A stretch of 64,000 nt of DNA from positions 6,139 through 70,138 of the forward strand of contig JAEZWQ010000029.1 of the NCBI GenBank assembly GCA_023420085.1. The letters are read 5' to 3'. A program made the position numbers and the translations under genes. The stretch's first letter is position 1, and each line of letters begins with the position of its first letter. A model generated the notes under the pieces. It was not told the DNA's origin and searched no databases. It saw nothing but the letters and a program-made list of their open reading frames with translations. Shown here one piece after another: positions 25,988-33,522 of this stretch. This DNA is from Bacillota bacterium (GTDB lineage Bacteria; Bacillota; Clostridia; Lachnospirales; Lachnospiraceae).

Positions 25988-26609
25988 TGAAGAAAATAAT
26001 ATAAAAAGAATAGAAGCACAGCTTAAAAAGTTGTCGGGAAATTTTGAAGTTATATTTACCGATGGTTATAGTTCTGATAATACTTTTGATATGATAACTT
26101 TTTTCAAAATACAAGAAGCTAAATATAGATCTAATCAGATGAATAGCGCTATTAAGTATTCAAACGGAGATTATCTATGGTTTCTTCATTCCGACAGTAA
26201 AATTAATTTAAATGCTATTAATTCTATAGAAAAATCTAAAGCTGATTGGGGTTGTTTTAGGTTAAGGTTCGCTTCAAACAAACTAATTTATTTTTTTATA
26301 AGCGCCTTTTCTAATCTCCGTGTAAAAACAAGAAAGATAGCATTTGGTGACCAAGGTATTTTCATAAAGAAGTCATTATTTATTAAAATAGGAAAATATG
26401 ACAAAATACCTATAATGGAAGATTACGATCTTTCAATTAGATTAAAAAAACTTAATATCCCACCAGTAATATTAAAGGAAAAAATATATACATCGCCTAG
26501 AAGATTTGAGAAAAACGGCATAATAAAAACAATAATAATGATGCAAAAGCTACAATTTAAATTTAGGAATGGAGGTAATATATATAAAATATATAAGGAA
26601 TACAAATGA
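25959..26609 (+). CDS. Family-2 glycosyltransferase, TIGR04283-like
   Basis: 216 residues. A GT-A fold: VTIIIPTYNEENNIKRIEAQL, then RSNQMNSAIKYSNGDYLWFLHSDS (the DXD-like HSDS), AFGDQGIFI and IPIMEDYDLSIRLKK. The QMN...GD.L.FLHAD, GDQ and IP-MED blocks are those of 'rSAM/selenodomain-associated transferase 2'. It is cytoplasmic or membrane-peripheral. AGGAAG precedes the ATG; the gene overlaps TVP38-2 by 29 bases. The donor and acceptor are not known. Confidence 0.85.
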   Translation: MVTIIIPTYNEENNIKRIEAQLKKLSGNFEVIFTDGYSSDNTFDMITFFKIQEAKYRSNQMNSAIKYSNGDYLWFLHSDSKINLNAINSIEKSKADWGCFRLRFASNKLIYFFISAFSNLRVKTRKIAFGDQGIFIKKSLFIKIGKYDKIPIMEDYDLSIRLKKLNIPPVILKEKIYTSPRRFEKNGIIKTIIMMQKLQFKFRNGGNIYKIYKEYK

Positions 26610-27558
26610 CATCTTTTCGCATACGATAAATGAATGCATTCGATGTAATAAGTGTACTAAATATTGTGATTTTCTAACTAAATATAAAATAAATTTATAC
26701 GACTTTTGCAGCAAGCCTTCTCTATCCTATTCATGCTTCTTATGCAACAAATGCTATAATGTATGTCCTAAGAATTTATCTGGAAAGGATATTGCTATCG
26801 CACATAGATCAAATGAACATAAATACTACCTAATTACTAATTTATTGAAAAATAACTATATTTTTAAACGTTTACCAAAAAAATATAGTGAAATAATACT
26901 GTATACAGGATGTAATTATCCCGCTTTTTATCCAAAGACTTGCGCCAGCTTATACAGATTGTGTTCTTCCCTAGGGATTGAAATAATAACTGATTGTTGT
27001 AAAAAGCCTATGTACGATAATGGTGAAAATATAGATTTTCATGCTATTGAAAAACAATATTTAAATAAGGGAATAAGCGAAATAATATGTATGTGTCCAA
27101 ATTGTTATCATCTATTCAAATCAAACTTCAAAAATATTAAGATCACTTCAATATATAAGTTTTTAACTGATAATAATTTGGGTAATTCTATAGACGAACA
27201 GATTAATATTTTCTTTCCCTGCTCAGATAGATATAATAAAGAAATATTCAATGACATATTACCTTTTCTATCTAATGGTTATATCGATCCATTTAGAAAT
27301 ATAAATTGTTGTGGTCTTGGTGGTGGAGCAAGAAAATTTGAACCTGATCTAGTAGAATCTAATATTAATAAAATAAAAGATCTAAATCTTAAAAATATTT
27401 ATACCTACTGTTCATCATGTTCGGGTATTTTCAGCTCTTATAATTTAACTAATGTTAATAATATACTTAGTAAAATACTAGGTATCGATGAGAATGTTAG
27501 CCCATCTTATTTAAAAAATGTAATTAATAATAAATTTAAAAGGAGTGATAAACATTAA
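26569..27558 (+). CDS. HdrB/GlpC-like Fe-S protein with two ferredoxin motifs and CCG domains
   Basis: 329 residues. The N-terminus holds two 4Fe-4S motifs, CIRCNKCTKYC and CFLCNKCYNVC. Two Cys-rich (CCG-type) regions follow: CNYPAFYPKTC with CCKKP and CMCPNC, then PCSDRY with NCCGLGGGA and YCSSCSG. This is the architecture of heterodisulfide reductase subunit B/C fusions and related electron-transfer proteins. No other in-frame ATG precedes the first cluster, so ATG 26569 (41-base overlap with the glycosyltransferase) is taken as the start, although its ribosome site is weak. A role in a redox step on a sulfur- or selenium-bearing product is an inference from the neighbours. Confidence 0.83.
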   Translation: MEVIYIKYIRNTNDIFSHTINECIRCNKCTKYCDFLTKYKINLYDFCSKPSLSYSCFLCNKCYNVCPKNLSGKDIAIAHRSNEHKYYLITNLLKNNYIFKRLPKKYSEIILYTGCNYPAFYPKTCASLYRLCSSLGIEIITDCCKKPMYDNGENIDFHAIEKQYLNKGISEIICMCPNCYHLFKSNFKNIKITSIYKFLTDNNLGNSIDEQINIFFPCSDRYNKEIFNDILPFLSNGYIDPFRNINCCGLGGGARKFEPDLVESNINKIKDLNLKNIYTYCSSCSGIFSSYNLTNVNNILSKILGIDENVSPSYLKNVINNKFKRSDKH

Positions 27559-27973
27559 TAATTTACTTATATCAAAGTTAATGTCCAAAGGATATAACTG
27601 CTCTCAAATAGTTGTATTATACTTTTCTGAAAAATACAATTTAAATACATCTCAATTTAAATTAGCATCTCAAGCTTTCGAAAGTGGCATGTTCAACGCA
27701 GACATATGTGGTGCAATATCTGGTGCATATATGATTTTAGGGCTTGAATTTGGTGATGAAGGTAGATCTACATTAAAGTCAAAAGTATTAGAATTCACCA
27801 ATAAATTCATAGAAATTATTGGTTATAAAAAATGTAAAGATATTTTGAATGTAGATATATCAGATGATCAAATACTAGAGATTGCAAAAAATGATGGAAC
27901 TATAGCTTCTAATTGTCCTAGGTGCATCGAAGTTGCAATATCTATCCTAGAAGATATGATAATAAAATCTTAA
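27545..27973 (+). CDS. C_GCAxxG_C_C family redox protein
   Basis: 142 residues with the conserved Cys pattern NCSQ (18-21), CGAISGAYMILGL (about 58-70), KKCKDIL (about 98) and NCPRC (about 123-127). These match a widespread family that often accompanies redox enzymes and whose function is not settled. It overlaps the HdrB-like gene by 14 bases and ends the plus-strand cluster. Confidence 0.85.
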   Translation: MININNLLISKLMSKGYNCSQIVVLYFSEKYNLNTSQFKLASQAFESGMFNADICGAISGAYMILGLEFGDEGRSTLKSKVLEFTNKFIEIIGYKKCKDILNVDISDDQILEIAKNDGTIASNCPRCIEVAISILEDMIIKS

Positions 27974-27999
27974 GCATAACCTTGAGGTAATATTAAAGT

Positions 28000-28048
28000 A
28001 ATAAGTATACCAGAAATTATTAAAAAATAATTTCTGGTATACTTATTA
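28000..28048 (+). terminator. Strong terminator of the redox/glycosyltransferase cluster
   Basis: A near-perfect 22-base-pair hairpin (arms AATAAGTATACCAGAAATTA and its complement) lies 26 bases after the last stop. It may work in both directions. Confidence 0.88.
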
Positions 28049-28102
28049 TTATATGCTATCATATAAAATTTATTTAAAAATCCCATATATCTATACAAAA
28101 TA

Positions 28103-28136
28103 GCTCCCACCATTATGGTAAGGAGCACAGTTTTTT
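28103..28136. terminator. Terminator at the end of the sag cluster
   Basis: The hairpin GCTCC-ACCAT/ATGGT-GGAGC (28103-28126) is followed by TATTTTG on the minus strand and by ACAGTTTTTT on the plus strand. It is placed 30 bases beyond the stop of the last sag gene. Confidence 0.7.
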
Positions 28137-28155
28137 CAATCAAATCACAATAATA

Positions 28156-28797
28156 TCATTCCTTAAATGCCATTGCAAAATTAATTATCAATAATAAAAT
28201 AAACATCAATAAGCATCCAGCTAATGTATAAATCGAAAATATAACTAAAGCAATTGATAAAGACAACACAAAGTTCAATAAAAAAATATATGCATCTTTT
28301 GATTTTGCAATCTTGTATATCACATATACTACTATGGATATAAATGAATAATAACTTCCTATCTGAAATAAATAAGCAAAAAATACACTTTCAGTAATAG
28401 CCTGCATAAATATAAGCAATATACTAAGACTCATACTCCTTGTATCTATCTCAATATATCTCAATCTTGAAAAAACTTCTCTAGAATTTGTATTTAAAAT
28501 CAATTCTATAACAACTACCATTACAGCGAAAACTATTGTTAATATTCCAAGAATTGAAGTAATCAACACTACAACAGAATCAAATATATTTAGTATATTA
28601 TAAATTTTAAGTTCTCTAGCTAACGGTATTAATGCTATTATTCTAAGTGAATATATTAAAAATTCATAAATCACTTCTTTTTTCATATTAGGTATATGTG
28701 TTAAACAAAACCTTTTAAACTGTTTTGAATTCCTGATTAAGTCTATTTCAAAAATAACAAATATAAGTATAAGGAATAATAGATATATTTTATTCAT
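28156..28797 (-). CDS. sagF: SagF-like membrane protein
   Basis: 213 residues, almost entirely hydrophobic, with six or seven predicted membrane helices and an N-terminal anchor (MNKIYLLFLILIFVIFEID). A loop TESVFFAYL in the middle recalls part of a CPBP protease motif but lacks the full catalytic set. SagF of streptolysin S clusters is a membrane protein of unknown role. The assignment rests mainly on position after sagE, which it overlaps by eight bases. Confidence 0.65.
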   Translation of the reverse strand: MNKIYLLFLILIFVIFEIDLIRNSKQFKRFCLTHIPNMKKEVIYEFLIYSLRIIALIPLARELKIYNILNIFDSVVVLITSILGILTIVFAVMVVVIELILNTNSREVFSRLRYIEIDTRSMSLSILLIFMQAITESVFFAYLFQIGSYYSFISIVVYVIYKIAKSKDAYIFLLNFVLSLSIALVIFSIYTLAGCLLMFILLLIINFAMAFKE

Positions 28798-29443
28798 GTC
28801 TGCACCTCATACTAAAATAACAAATTATACTATTCATTAATATGTGTATTATAATTGGATAAAATAAATTCCCAGTATATGCAAATATAATTCCTAGCAC
28901 TATCGCTGTAAAAAATTTACCAGCAACTATCTCAATTCCTAATAGTCTATGATTATATGCAAATATCAATCCTTGTATAAGTATAACAAGCGCAATAGGT
29001 AAATCAAAAACTATAATTAAAACCAACATCCAAACATATCTATATATATATTCTTCAAATATAGAATTAATTATAATACATGTACAATCAATTGCATTTT
29101 TAATATTTCCAACAAATTCTAACTTTAACTTAATTCTCTCTCTGTTTTTATAACAAGCAATTACATAAGATACTTGTATTTCAACCATCAATAATATTAA
29201 CGCAATAATAATACATAAAACTAACCATATAATACTAAATCTATCTGCCATATATGTTAATGAGTTTAATTTTATTAATCTAAACACTAATAGACTAAGT
29301 ATAACATTATATATTAGTATAGCTCTTATTGTTCGTGAATCGTCTCTATTAGTTCTATTTCCAAAAATACTTTGTATTAAAATTGTTGGAAAACTCGTCG
29401 CAAGTAATACTATGATACTAAGGCATAGGGTGTACTGCATCAT
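28790..29443 (-). CDS. sagE: SagE-like CPBP (CAAX) membrane protease, putative leader peptidase/immunity protein
   Basis: About 217 residues with six or so membrane helices. The CPBP metalloprotease motifs are visible: EEYIYRYVW (EExxxR), FAYNHR (FxxxH) and HILMNS. In streptolysin S systems SagE is thought to cut the leader from the modified peptide and to give self-protection. The start at 29443 has GGAGG eight bases upstream; ATG 29440 is equally plausible. It overlaps sagD. Confidence 0.82.
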   Translation of the reverse strand: MMQYTLCLSIIVLLATSFPTILIQSIFGNRTNRDDSRTIRAILIYNVILSLLVFRLIKLNSLTYMADRFSIIWLVLCIIIALILLMVEIQVSYVIACYKNRERIKLKLEFVGNIKNAIDCTCIIINSIFEEYIYRYVWMLVLIIVFDLPIALVILIQGLIFAYNHRLLGIEIVAGKFFTAIVLGIIFAYTGNLFYPIIIHILMNSIICYFSMRCRHE

Positions 29444-30773
29444 TTTTAACTCCTCCAAACTTGATCATTCTTGGATGATTTTTAAATGGAAATTGAGGTA
29501 TACACATCTCTAACAGTTCTGGTATTAACACTCTAATAACTTTCCAATTTGTATCTGCTAATTCTGGTGGCGTAAAATCTGCGAATACTGCATATTCACT
29601 GATTTTTTCGACATAATCTACTAGCTTTTGTATATCCTCTTCAATATCTGTACCTTGTCTATTTTCTAACTCACTTAAGTTGATTTCTCCTTCTATAAAG
29701 CTATTAAATATAGCATCTTTTTTTTCTATATCATTTATATGTGAATAATACAATACATTTGAATCCAAATCCAAGAATAATGGGTTATCTGATTCAATAT
29801 TATCTAAAAGCTCTGGTGAGTATATGACATTATAATAGTATCCATATGTTATAGACGCCGCCTCCATTACTCCTCTAAGTAATGTATGTCTAGGATCAAG
29901 CCCTCCTTGCACTCCAAATACAATATATGGTCCTTCGTTATATTTGTTTTTTAGTACTATCCCAAAAGTGTAAAGCGGATTATCATCTCCAACAGACATA
30001 TCTATTACAGTTATATCATAGTCAGATTCGGCTCCTAGATTACATTCTTCTAATATTTTAAGTATGTTCTCATCATCGATATTAATTTTCCTACATTTTT
30101 TCATCGTATGCCAAGCCAGCATAAAGCTATCTATTTGAATATATTCAACAATAGCATTAAATAATGCCTTCTTTATATCTGTATGAGAAGCTGTACCAGT
30201 AGAAAATCCTGGTATAAAATGTTTTTCTCCTAATTCCTCATTTACTTGATAGCCTACAAATAGCATCTGCGCAGGTACATAAATTTTATCATCATTAAAA
30301 AGAGAATCACAGCGAACCCATCCTATAACATCTTCACCTGTAACCTCTTTTTGACACATAGTCATATTAAGTTCATTATTCTTTTTGATCTGTTCATCAT
30401 CAAAAACTCTCAAATACTCTAAAGGTAAAACCTTATTTTCTTTAGAAAGATTATTATATGTATCATATATAATGTCATTTTCACATAATTTTGTTGTTAT
30501 AACGCCTGCATATCTCTCAATCGATTCACCAACATACTTAATAAGAGCTTCTTCATAATGGCTACCATATCCAATAATATGATATGCAATTTCAGCACTA
30601 TCTCCCAATATCAATTTATGATAATTTGGGAGTGTTCCTGTAACACTCTTTAACTGCACACCTCTAGTATGATTAATTATTGGGGATTGACTCTGGTTTA
30701 ATATACCTGTATGATTACCACTTATTCTTTTTAAATTGTTAAATATCGTCCCAAAACTTGGATAATAATCCAT
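29418..30773 (-). CDS. sagD: YcaO-domain cyclodehydratase SagD
   Basis: 451 residues. This is the ATP-using YcaO enzyme that, with SagC, turns Cys, Ser and Thr of the precursor into thiazolines and oxazolines. It shows HYEEALIKYVGESIERYAG (the E-x-x-x-E-R ATP/Mg motif), FIPGFSTGTASHTDIKKALFNAIVE in part (second nucleotide-binding block), TLLRGVMEAAS and a Pro-containing C-terminus ending HPMP, a feature linked to catalysis in this family. It begins three bases after sagC. The protein is complete. Confidence 0.93.
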   Translation of the reverse strand: MDYYPSFGTIFNNLKRISGNHTGILNQSQSPIINHTRGVQLKSVTGTLPNYHKLILGDSAEIAYHIIGYGSHYEEALIKYVGESIERYAGVITTKLCENDIIYDTYNNLSKENKVLPLEYLRVFDDEQIKKNNELNMTMCQKEVTGEDVIGWVRCDSLFNDDKIYVPAQMLFVGYQVNEELGEKHFIPGFSTGTASHTDIKKALFNAIVEYIQIDSFMLAWHTMKKCRKINIDDENILKILEECNLGAESDYDITVIDMSVGDDNPLYTFGIVLKNKYNEGPYIVFGVQGGLDPRHTLLRGVMEAASITYGYYYNVIYSPELLDNIESDNPLFLDLDSNVLYYSHINDIEKKDAIFNSFIEGEINLSELENRQGTDIEEDIQKLVDYVEKISEYAVFADFTPPELADTNWKVIRVLIPELLEMCIPQFPFKNHPRMIKFGGVKNDAVHPMP

Positions 30774-30776
30774 ATA

Positions 30777-31808
30777 CTACCTTCTATTCTTTAATATTTG
30801 ATTAATTATCTTTCTAGCTTCAACTTGATTATCTTTATACTGTGTTTTAGCTAAATTGCCCATTGCATTTGAAGTTGGAATCTTCAGTATGTCTTGTACC
30901 TGTATTTCTAAGGTAGGAATATAGATACTCAACAATCTACCTTCAAATTTAGAACTACCTATATTACTAACAAGATATGCTTCACTAATACACATACTCA
31001 AAAGCAAAGTTAATATAGGTATATAAGCTTTATTCTCTTTGCACCTTGTATGGACATCTATATTAGTAAAATCCCTATATAACGTATGATCTTCTAGTCT
31101 GGCTAGTATTCTCTGCTCTAAGCTATCAAAATCCGCTGTTTTTGGTGGTTTTAGTGCAGTCATATGAACAAATGGTCCATCAAGTGCAGAGATAATTAAT
31201 TGAGTTCCATTCTCTATACAAACCTCATTTATATTCCTTAAAAATAAAATATTTAACCTATATTGGCAAACCGCAATAGCAGAATAATCCTTGAAAAAAT
31301 CTCCATACTTTTTTATGGTATCCATTCTGCTAAGCGCATCTAATTTTTGTGTTAAATTGGCATGCATAATATTAAATATCATATCTTTATCTAAAATATC
31401 TAATTCTAATCCTATTTCTTTTGACATATCTATTGCTATTTTTTCAATGTAATTACTATCGGTAACTAGCAACACCTTTTTAGGATTTTCTACCCTTCTC
31501 GCTTGATAGCTCATATTGCCTAAAAGAATTTTTAAAATATCTTCTCTTATATGTTTTTCATCAGCATTTAGTAAAAACTCTCCATAGTATAGTCCATCTA
31601 TTACCTCTTTTAATTCTTCATACTCTTCATCATCAATGTCTTGACCATTCCAAAGATCTGTAACTAATTTACATAATTTTAGAGCAACATCTTCATTCAA
31701 TTCATTGATATCTATACTTGCTTCATTATAATCCCATAATCCTTTTCTAAATGTAATAATACTACCTCTTTGAATTATTCTTACATTATTATTTAAACTA
31801 TACTTCAT
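30777..31808 (-). CDS. sagC: SagC-like E1-superfamily partner of the cyclodehydratase
   Basis: 343 residues from ATG 31808. SagC proteins bind the leader peptide (through an N-terminal winged-helix RRE) and present the substrate to YcaO. The N-terminal KYSLNNNVRIIQRG and the Asp/Glu-rich second segment (about 38-75) fit the RRE region. A Rossmann-like part follows (KKVLLVTDSNYIEKIAIDM). No Cys4 zinc motif is visible, unlike in many E1-like relatives; SLS-type SagC proteins are often divergent. The call relies partly on its place between sagB and sagD. Confidence 0.8.
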   Translation of the reverse strand: MKYSLNNNVRIIQRGSIITFRKGLWDYNEASIDINELNEDVALKLCKLVTDLWNGQDIDDEEYEELKEVIDGLYYGEFLLNADEKHIREDILKILLGNMSYQARRVENPKKVLLVTDSNYIEKIAIDMSKEIGLELDILDKDMIFNIMHANLTQKLDALSRMDTIKKYGDFFKDYSAIAVCQYRLNILFLRNINEVCIENGTQLIISALDGPFVHMTALKPPKTADFDSLEQRILARLEDHTLYRDFTNIDVHTRCKENKAYIPILTLLLSMCISEAYLVSNIGSSKFEGRLLSIYIPTLEIQVQDILKIPTSNAMGNLAKTQYKDNQVEARKIINQILKNRR

Positions 31809-32748
31809 CGCTTTCCCCATTTCCAAGAATAGTCATGTGTATCATATGTTTAATTCTACCATCTATACCCAATAATTTTTCAACATCTTCCTTTTCATAC
31901 CCACCAATATCACAAGCCCCATATGCTAAGCCTGTAGCTGTTAGCTGAACATTTTGAGCAATTTCTCCACATTCGATCATTGCATATGTAGTAGCTTGAT
32001 TACCATATTTTCTCGAGTTTTTAGCTAAATTGTATATATAAAATATAACTAAATTAGCATCCTCTGCATTTATAAATGAAAATTCAGCATACTTTCTTAT
32101 AGATTCCTTTATTTTCTTTATCAATTTAATGCAATGCCCATAAGCAAGGTAACAATAAATCCCATCCTCTATCCCTTTGATATTATGTGCATAGAAGTAT
32201 AAACTTAAAGGATATAATCCTCCTGCGGATGGAGTTGCCCTAAGCTTTATAGTTTTATACATATCTTCTTTTATCTTAGTTTCTCCAGTTATTCCATAGG
32301 CATTTTTAAGTATTGCTGATAAATCAGCCATTGACATAAAACTATTTTTAAACTTTCTAACTGATCTTCTATTTTTTATGCAAGAATCAAGACTTGCATT
32401 AATTTTAGTAGGTGCAGGAAGTTTTATAACATCCTTATCATCTTCAAAGAATTCACTATTACTAAATGTTATTATAGCTTCATCTTCAAAAAAAGATGAT
32501 ATGCTTGCATTGTATCCAATATAACCATTTTGTGCCTTATAATTAAGCAGCCATTCTTCACTATATAATCTATTTATACTAGGTTTTAAGTGATTACTCA
32601 TAATCTGTTCAGATGTTTTTACAACCGTTTGATCAGAATAAACTGAAAGACCTATATAGTTTAAATTAAAGTCAAACATTGCCATAGCTTCATATGGCAT
32701 CAAATTTATATCATTGTTTTCTTTTTCTTTTTTTCTTTTAAATAACAT
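31798..32748 (-). CDS. sagB: SagB-type FMN dehydrogenase
   Basis: 316 residues. A nitroreductase-fold flavoenzyme that oxidises azolines to thiazoles and oxazoles. It shows NRRSVRKFKNSFMSMADLSAIL (the typical RRSxR-F opening), TPSAGGLYPLSLYFYA (FMN loop), and AQNVQLTATGLAYGACDIGGYEKEDVEKLLG in parts. An N-terminal extension of about 120 residues precedes the core, as in other SagB proteins. It begins 26 bases after the intercistronic hairpin downstream of sagA and overlaps sagC by 11 bases. Confidence 0.92.
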   Translation of the reverse strand: MLFKRKKEKENNDINLMPYEAMAMFDFNLNYIGLSVYSDQTVVKTSEQIMSNHLKPSINRLYSEEWLLNYKAQNGYIGYNASISSFFEDEAIITFSNSEFFEDDKDVIKLPAPTKINASLDSCIKNRRSVRKFKNSFMSMADLSAILKNAYGITGETKIKEDMYKTIKLRATPSAGGLYPLSLYFYAHNIKGIEDGIYCYLAYGHCIKLIKKIKESIRKYAEFSFINAEDANLVIFYIYNLAKNSRKYGNQATTYAMIECGEIAQNVQLTATGLAYGACDIGGYEKEDVEKLLGIDGRIKHMIHMTILGNGESDEV

Positions 32749-32774
32749 AATTCCTCAATAAATATAATAAAAGA

Positions 32775-32800
32775 CCAGTGAATGTATCGACATTCACCAG
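32775..32800 (-). terminator. Partial terminator/attenuator between sagA and sagB
   Basis: On the minus strand CTGGTGAATGT pairs with ACATTCACTGG and is followed by TCTTTTATTATATT. The same arrangement exists in streptococcal sag operons, where most transcripts end after sagA so that precursor is made in excess over enzymes. Confidence 0.85.
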
Positions 32801-32847
32801 CCTTTGCAATTTGAATATCTATACGTATTTGATATTCAATACTATGA

Positions 32848-33015
32848 CTATTTACCTGCAGGTACTGGAGTCATTGTAGCACCAGCTGTAGCATTACCAC
32901 CATTTACTCCTATTGAGAAGCAGCAGCAGCATGAACAGCAGCAGCATGAACCTGGTGCAACCTTAGTAGATTTTTTCGCACTGTTTGCTAAAACGTTAGA
33001 ATTTAATTTTAACAT
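32848..33015 (-). CDS. sagA: SagA-like streptolysin-S-type toxin precursor
   Basis: 55 residues: leader MLKLNSNVLANSAKKSTKVAPG (about 22 residues) and a core that begins SCCCCSCCCCFSIG and continues with Gly/Asn/Ala/Thr-rich sequence to VPAGK. The leader resembles streptococcal SagA (LK-x-x-SN-x-LA at the start, VAPG before the core), and the nine-residue CCCCSCCCC run is the block that becomes thiazoles and an oxazole. The start at 33015 with GGAG upstream gives the leader expected of the family; an upstream in-frame ATG is not used. It is followed by an attenuator and sagBCDEF. The product is expected to be a membrane-active cytolysin. Confidence 0.95.
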   Translation of the reverse strand: MLKLNSNVLANSAKKSTKVAPGSCCCCSCCCCFSIGVNGGNATAGATMTPVPAGK

Positions 33016-33074
33016 ATCTGTTCTCCTTTCATTGCAATCAAGGATAGTGCGCGACACTACCAGCTTGTAAAAAA

Positions 33075-33104
33075 ATTATAATCTCCTTATTATTAATAAG
33101 TCAA
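33075..33104 (-). promoter_or_regulatory. Promoter of the sag cluster
   Basis: -35 TTGACT (33099-33104), 18 bases, -10 TATAAT (33075-33080). It predicts an untranslated leader of about 55 bases. The rest of the 507-base gap to the His-triad gene is AT-rich and holds only that gene's promoter and a short direct repeat. Confidence 0.8.
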
Positions 33105-33392
33105 TAATTTTTTAAAATTTATGTAACAATTTGTTAATTTCTACATTTTACCTAATTTTTGCGATTTACTACGATAAAATTTATATAAAAATTATATTTC
33201 AAACAATAATCTATCCACTTTTTTAGTCGTTTTATCCCGTTATAATCTATACCATATTTATCCACTTTAAATATATGTGTATTTTGCATAAACAACATCA
33301 TTTATATATTAATATTATAATCTTTTATACTAAAAATTCCATCAACTCTCAGAAGACAATTATAAACATCATCTAATTACACTATTATATAA

Positions 33393-33424
33393 TTTTCTCA
33401 AATTTTATTCTGTTTTCTCAAATT
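33393..33424. repeat. Direct repeat upstream of the His-triad gene
   Basis: TTTTCTCAAATT occurs twice, at 33393-33404 and 33413-33424, 20 bases start to start (two helical turns). This may be a regulator site for the surface-protein gene or for sag. No known zinc-regulator consensus was recognised. Confidence 0.5.
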
Positions 33425-33469
33425 CGCTTTATTTTTTAGTAAGATTTTTCTAAATTTTATTTAAAATAA

Positions 33470-33498
33470 TAGACATATAAGCTCATTTCAGTTATAAT
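33470..33498 (+). promoter_or_regulatory. Promoter of the His-triad/LRR gene
   Basis: -35 TAGACA (33470-33475), 17 bases, -10 TATAAT (33493-33498). TGGAGGA follows ahead of the start codon at 33523. Confidence 0.75.
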
Positions 33499-33522
33499 AA
33501 GCTTACTAAAAATGGAGGAATT

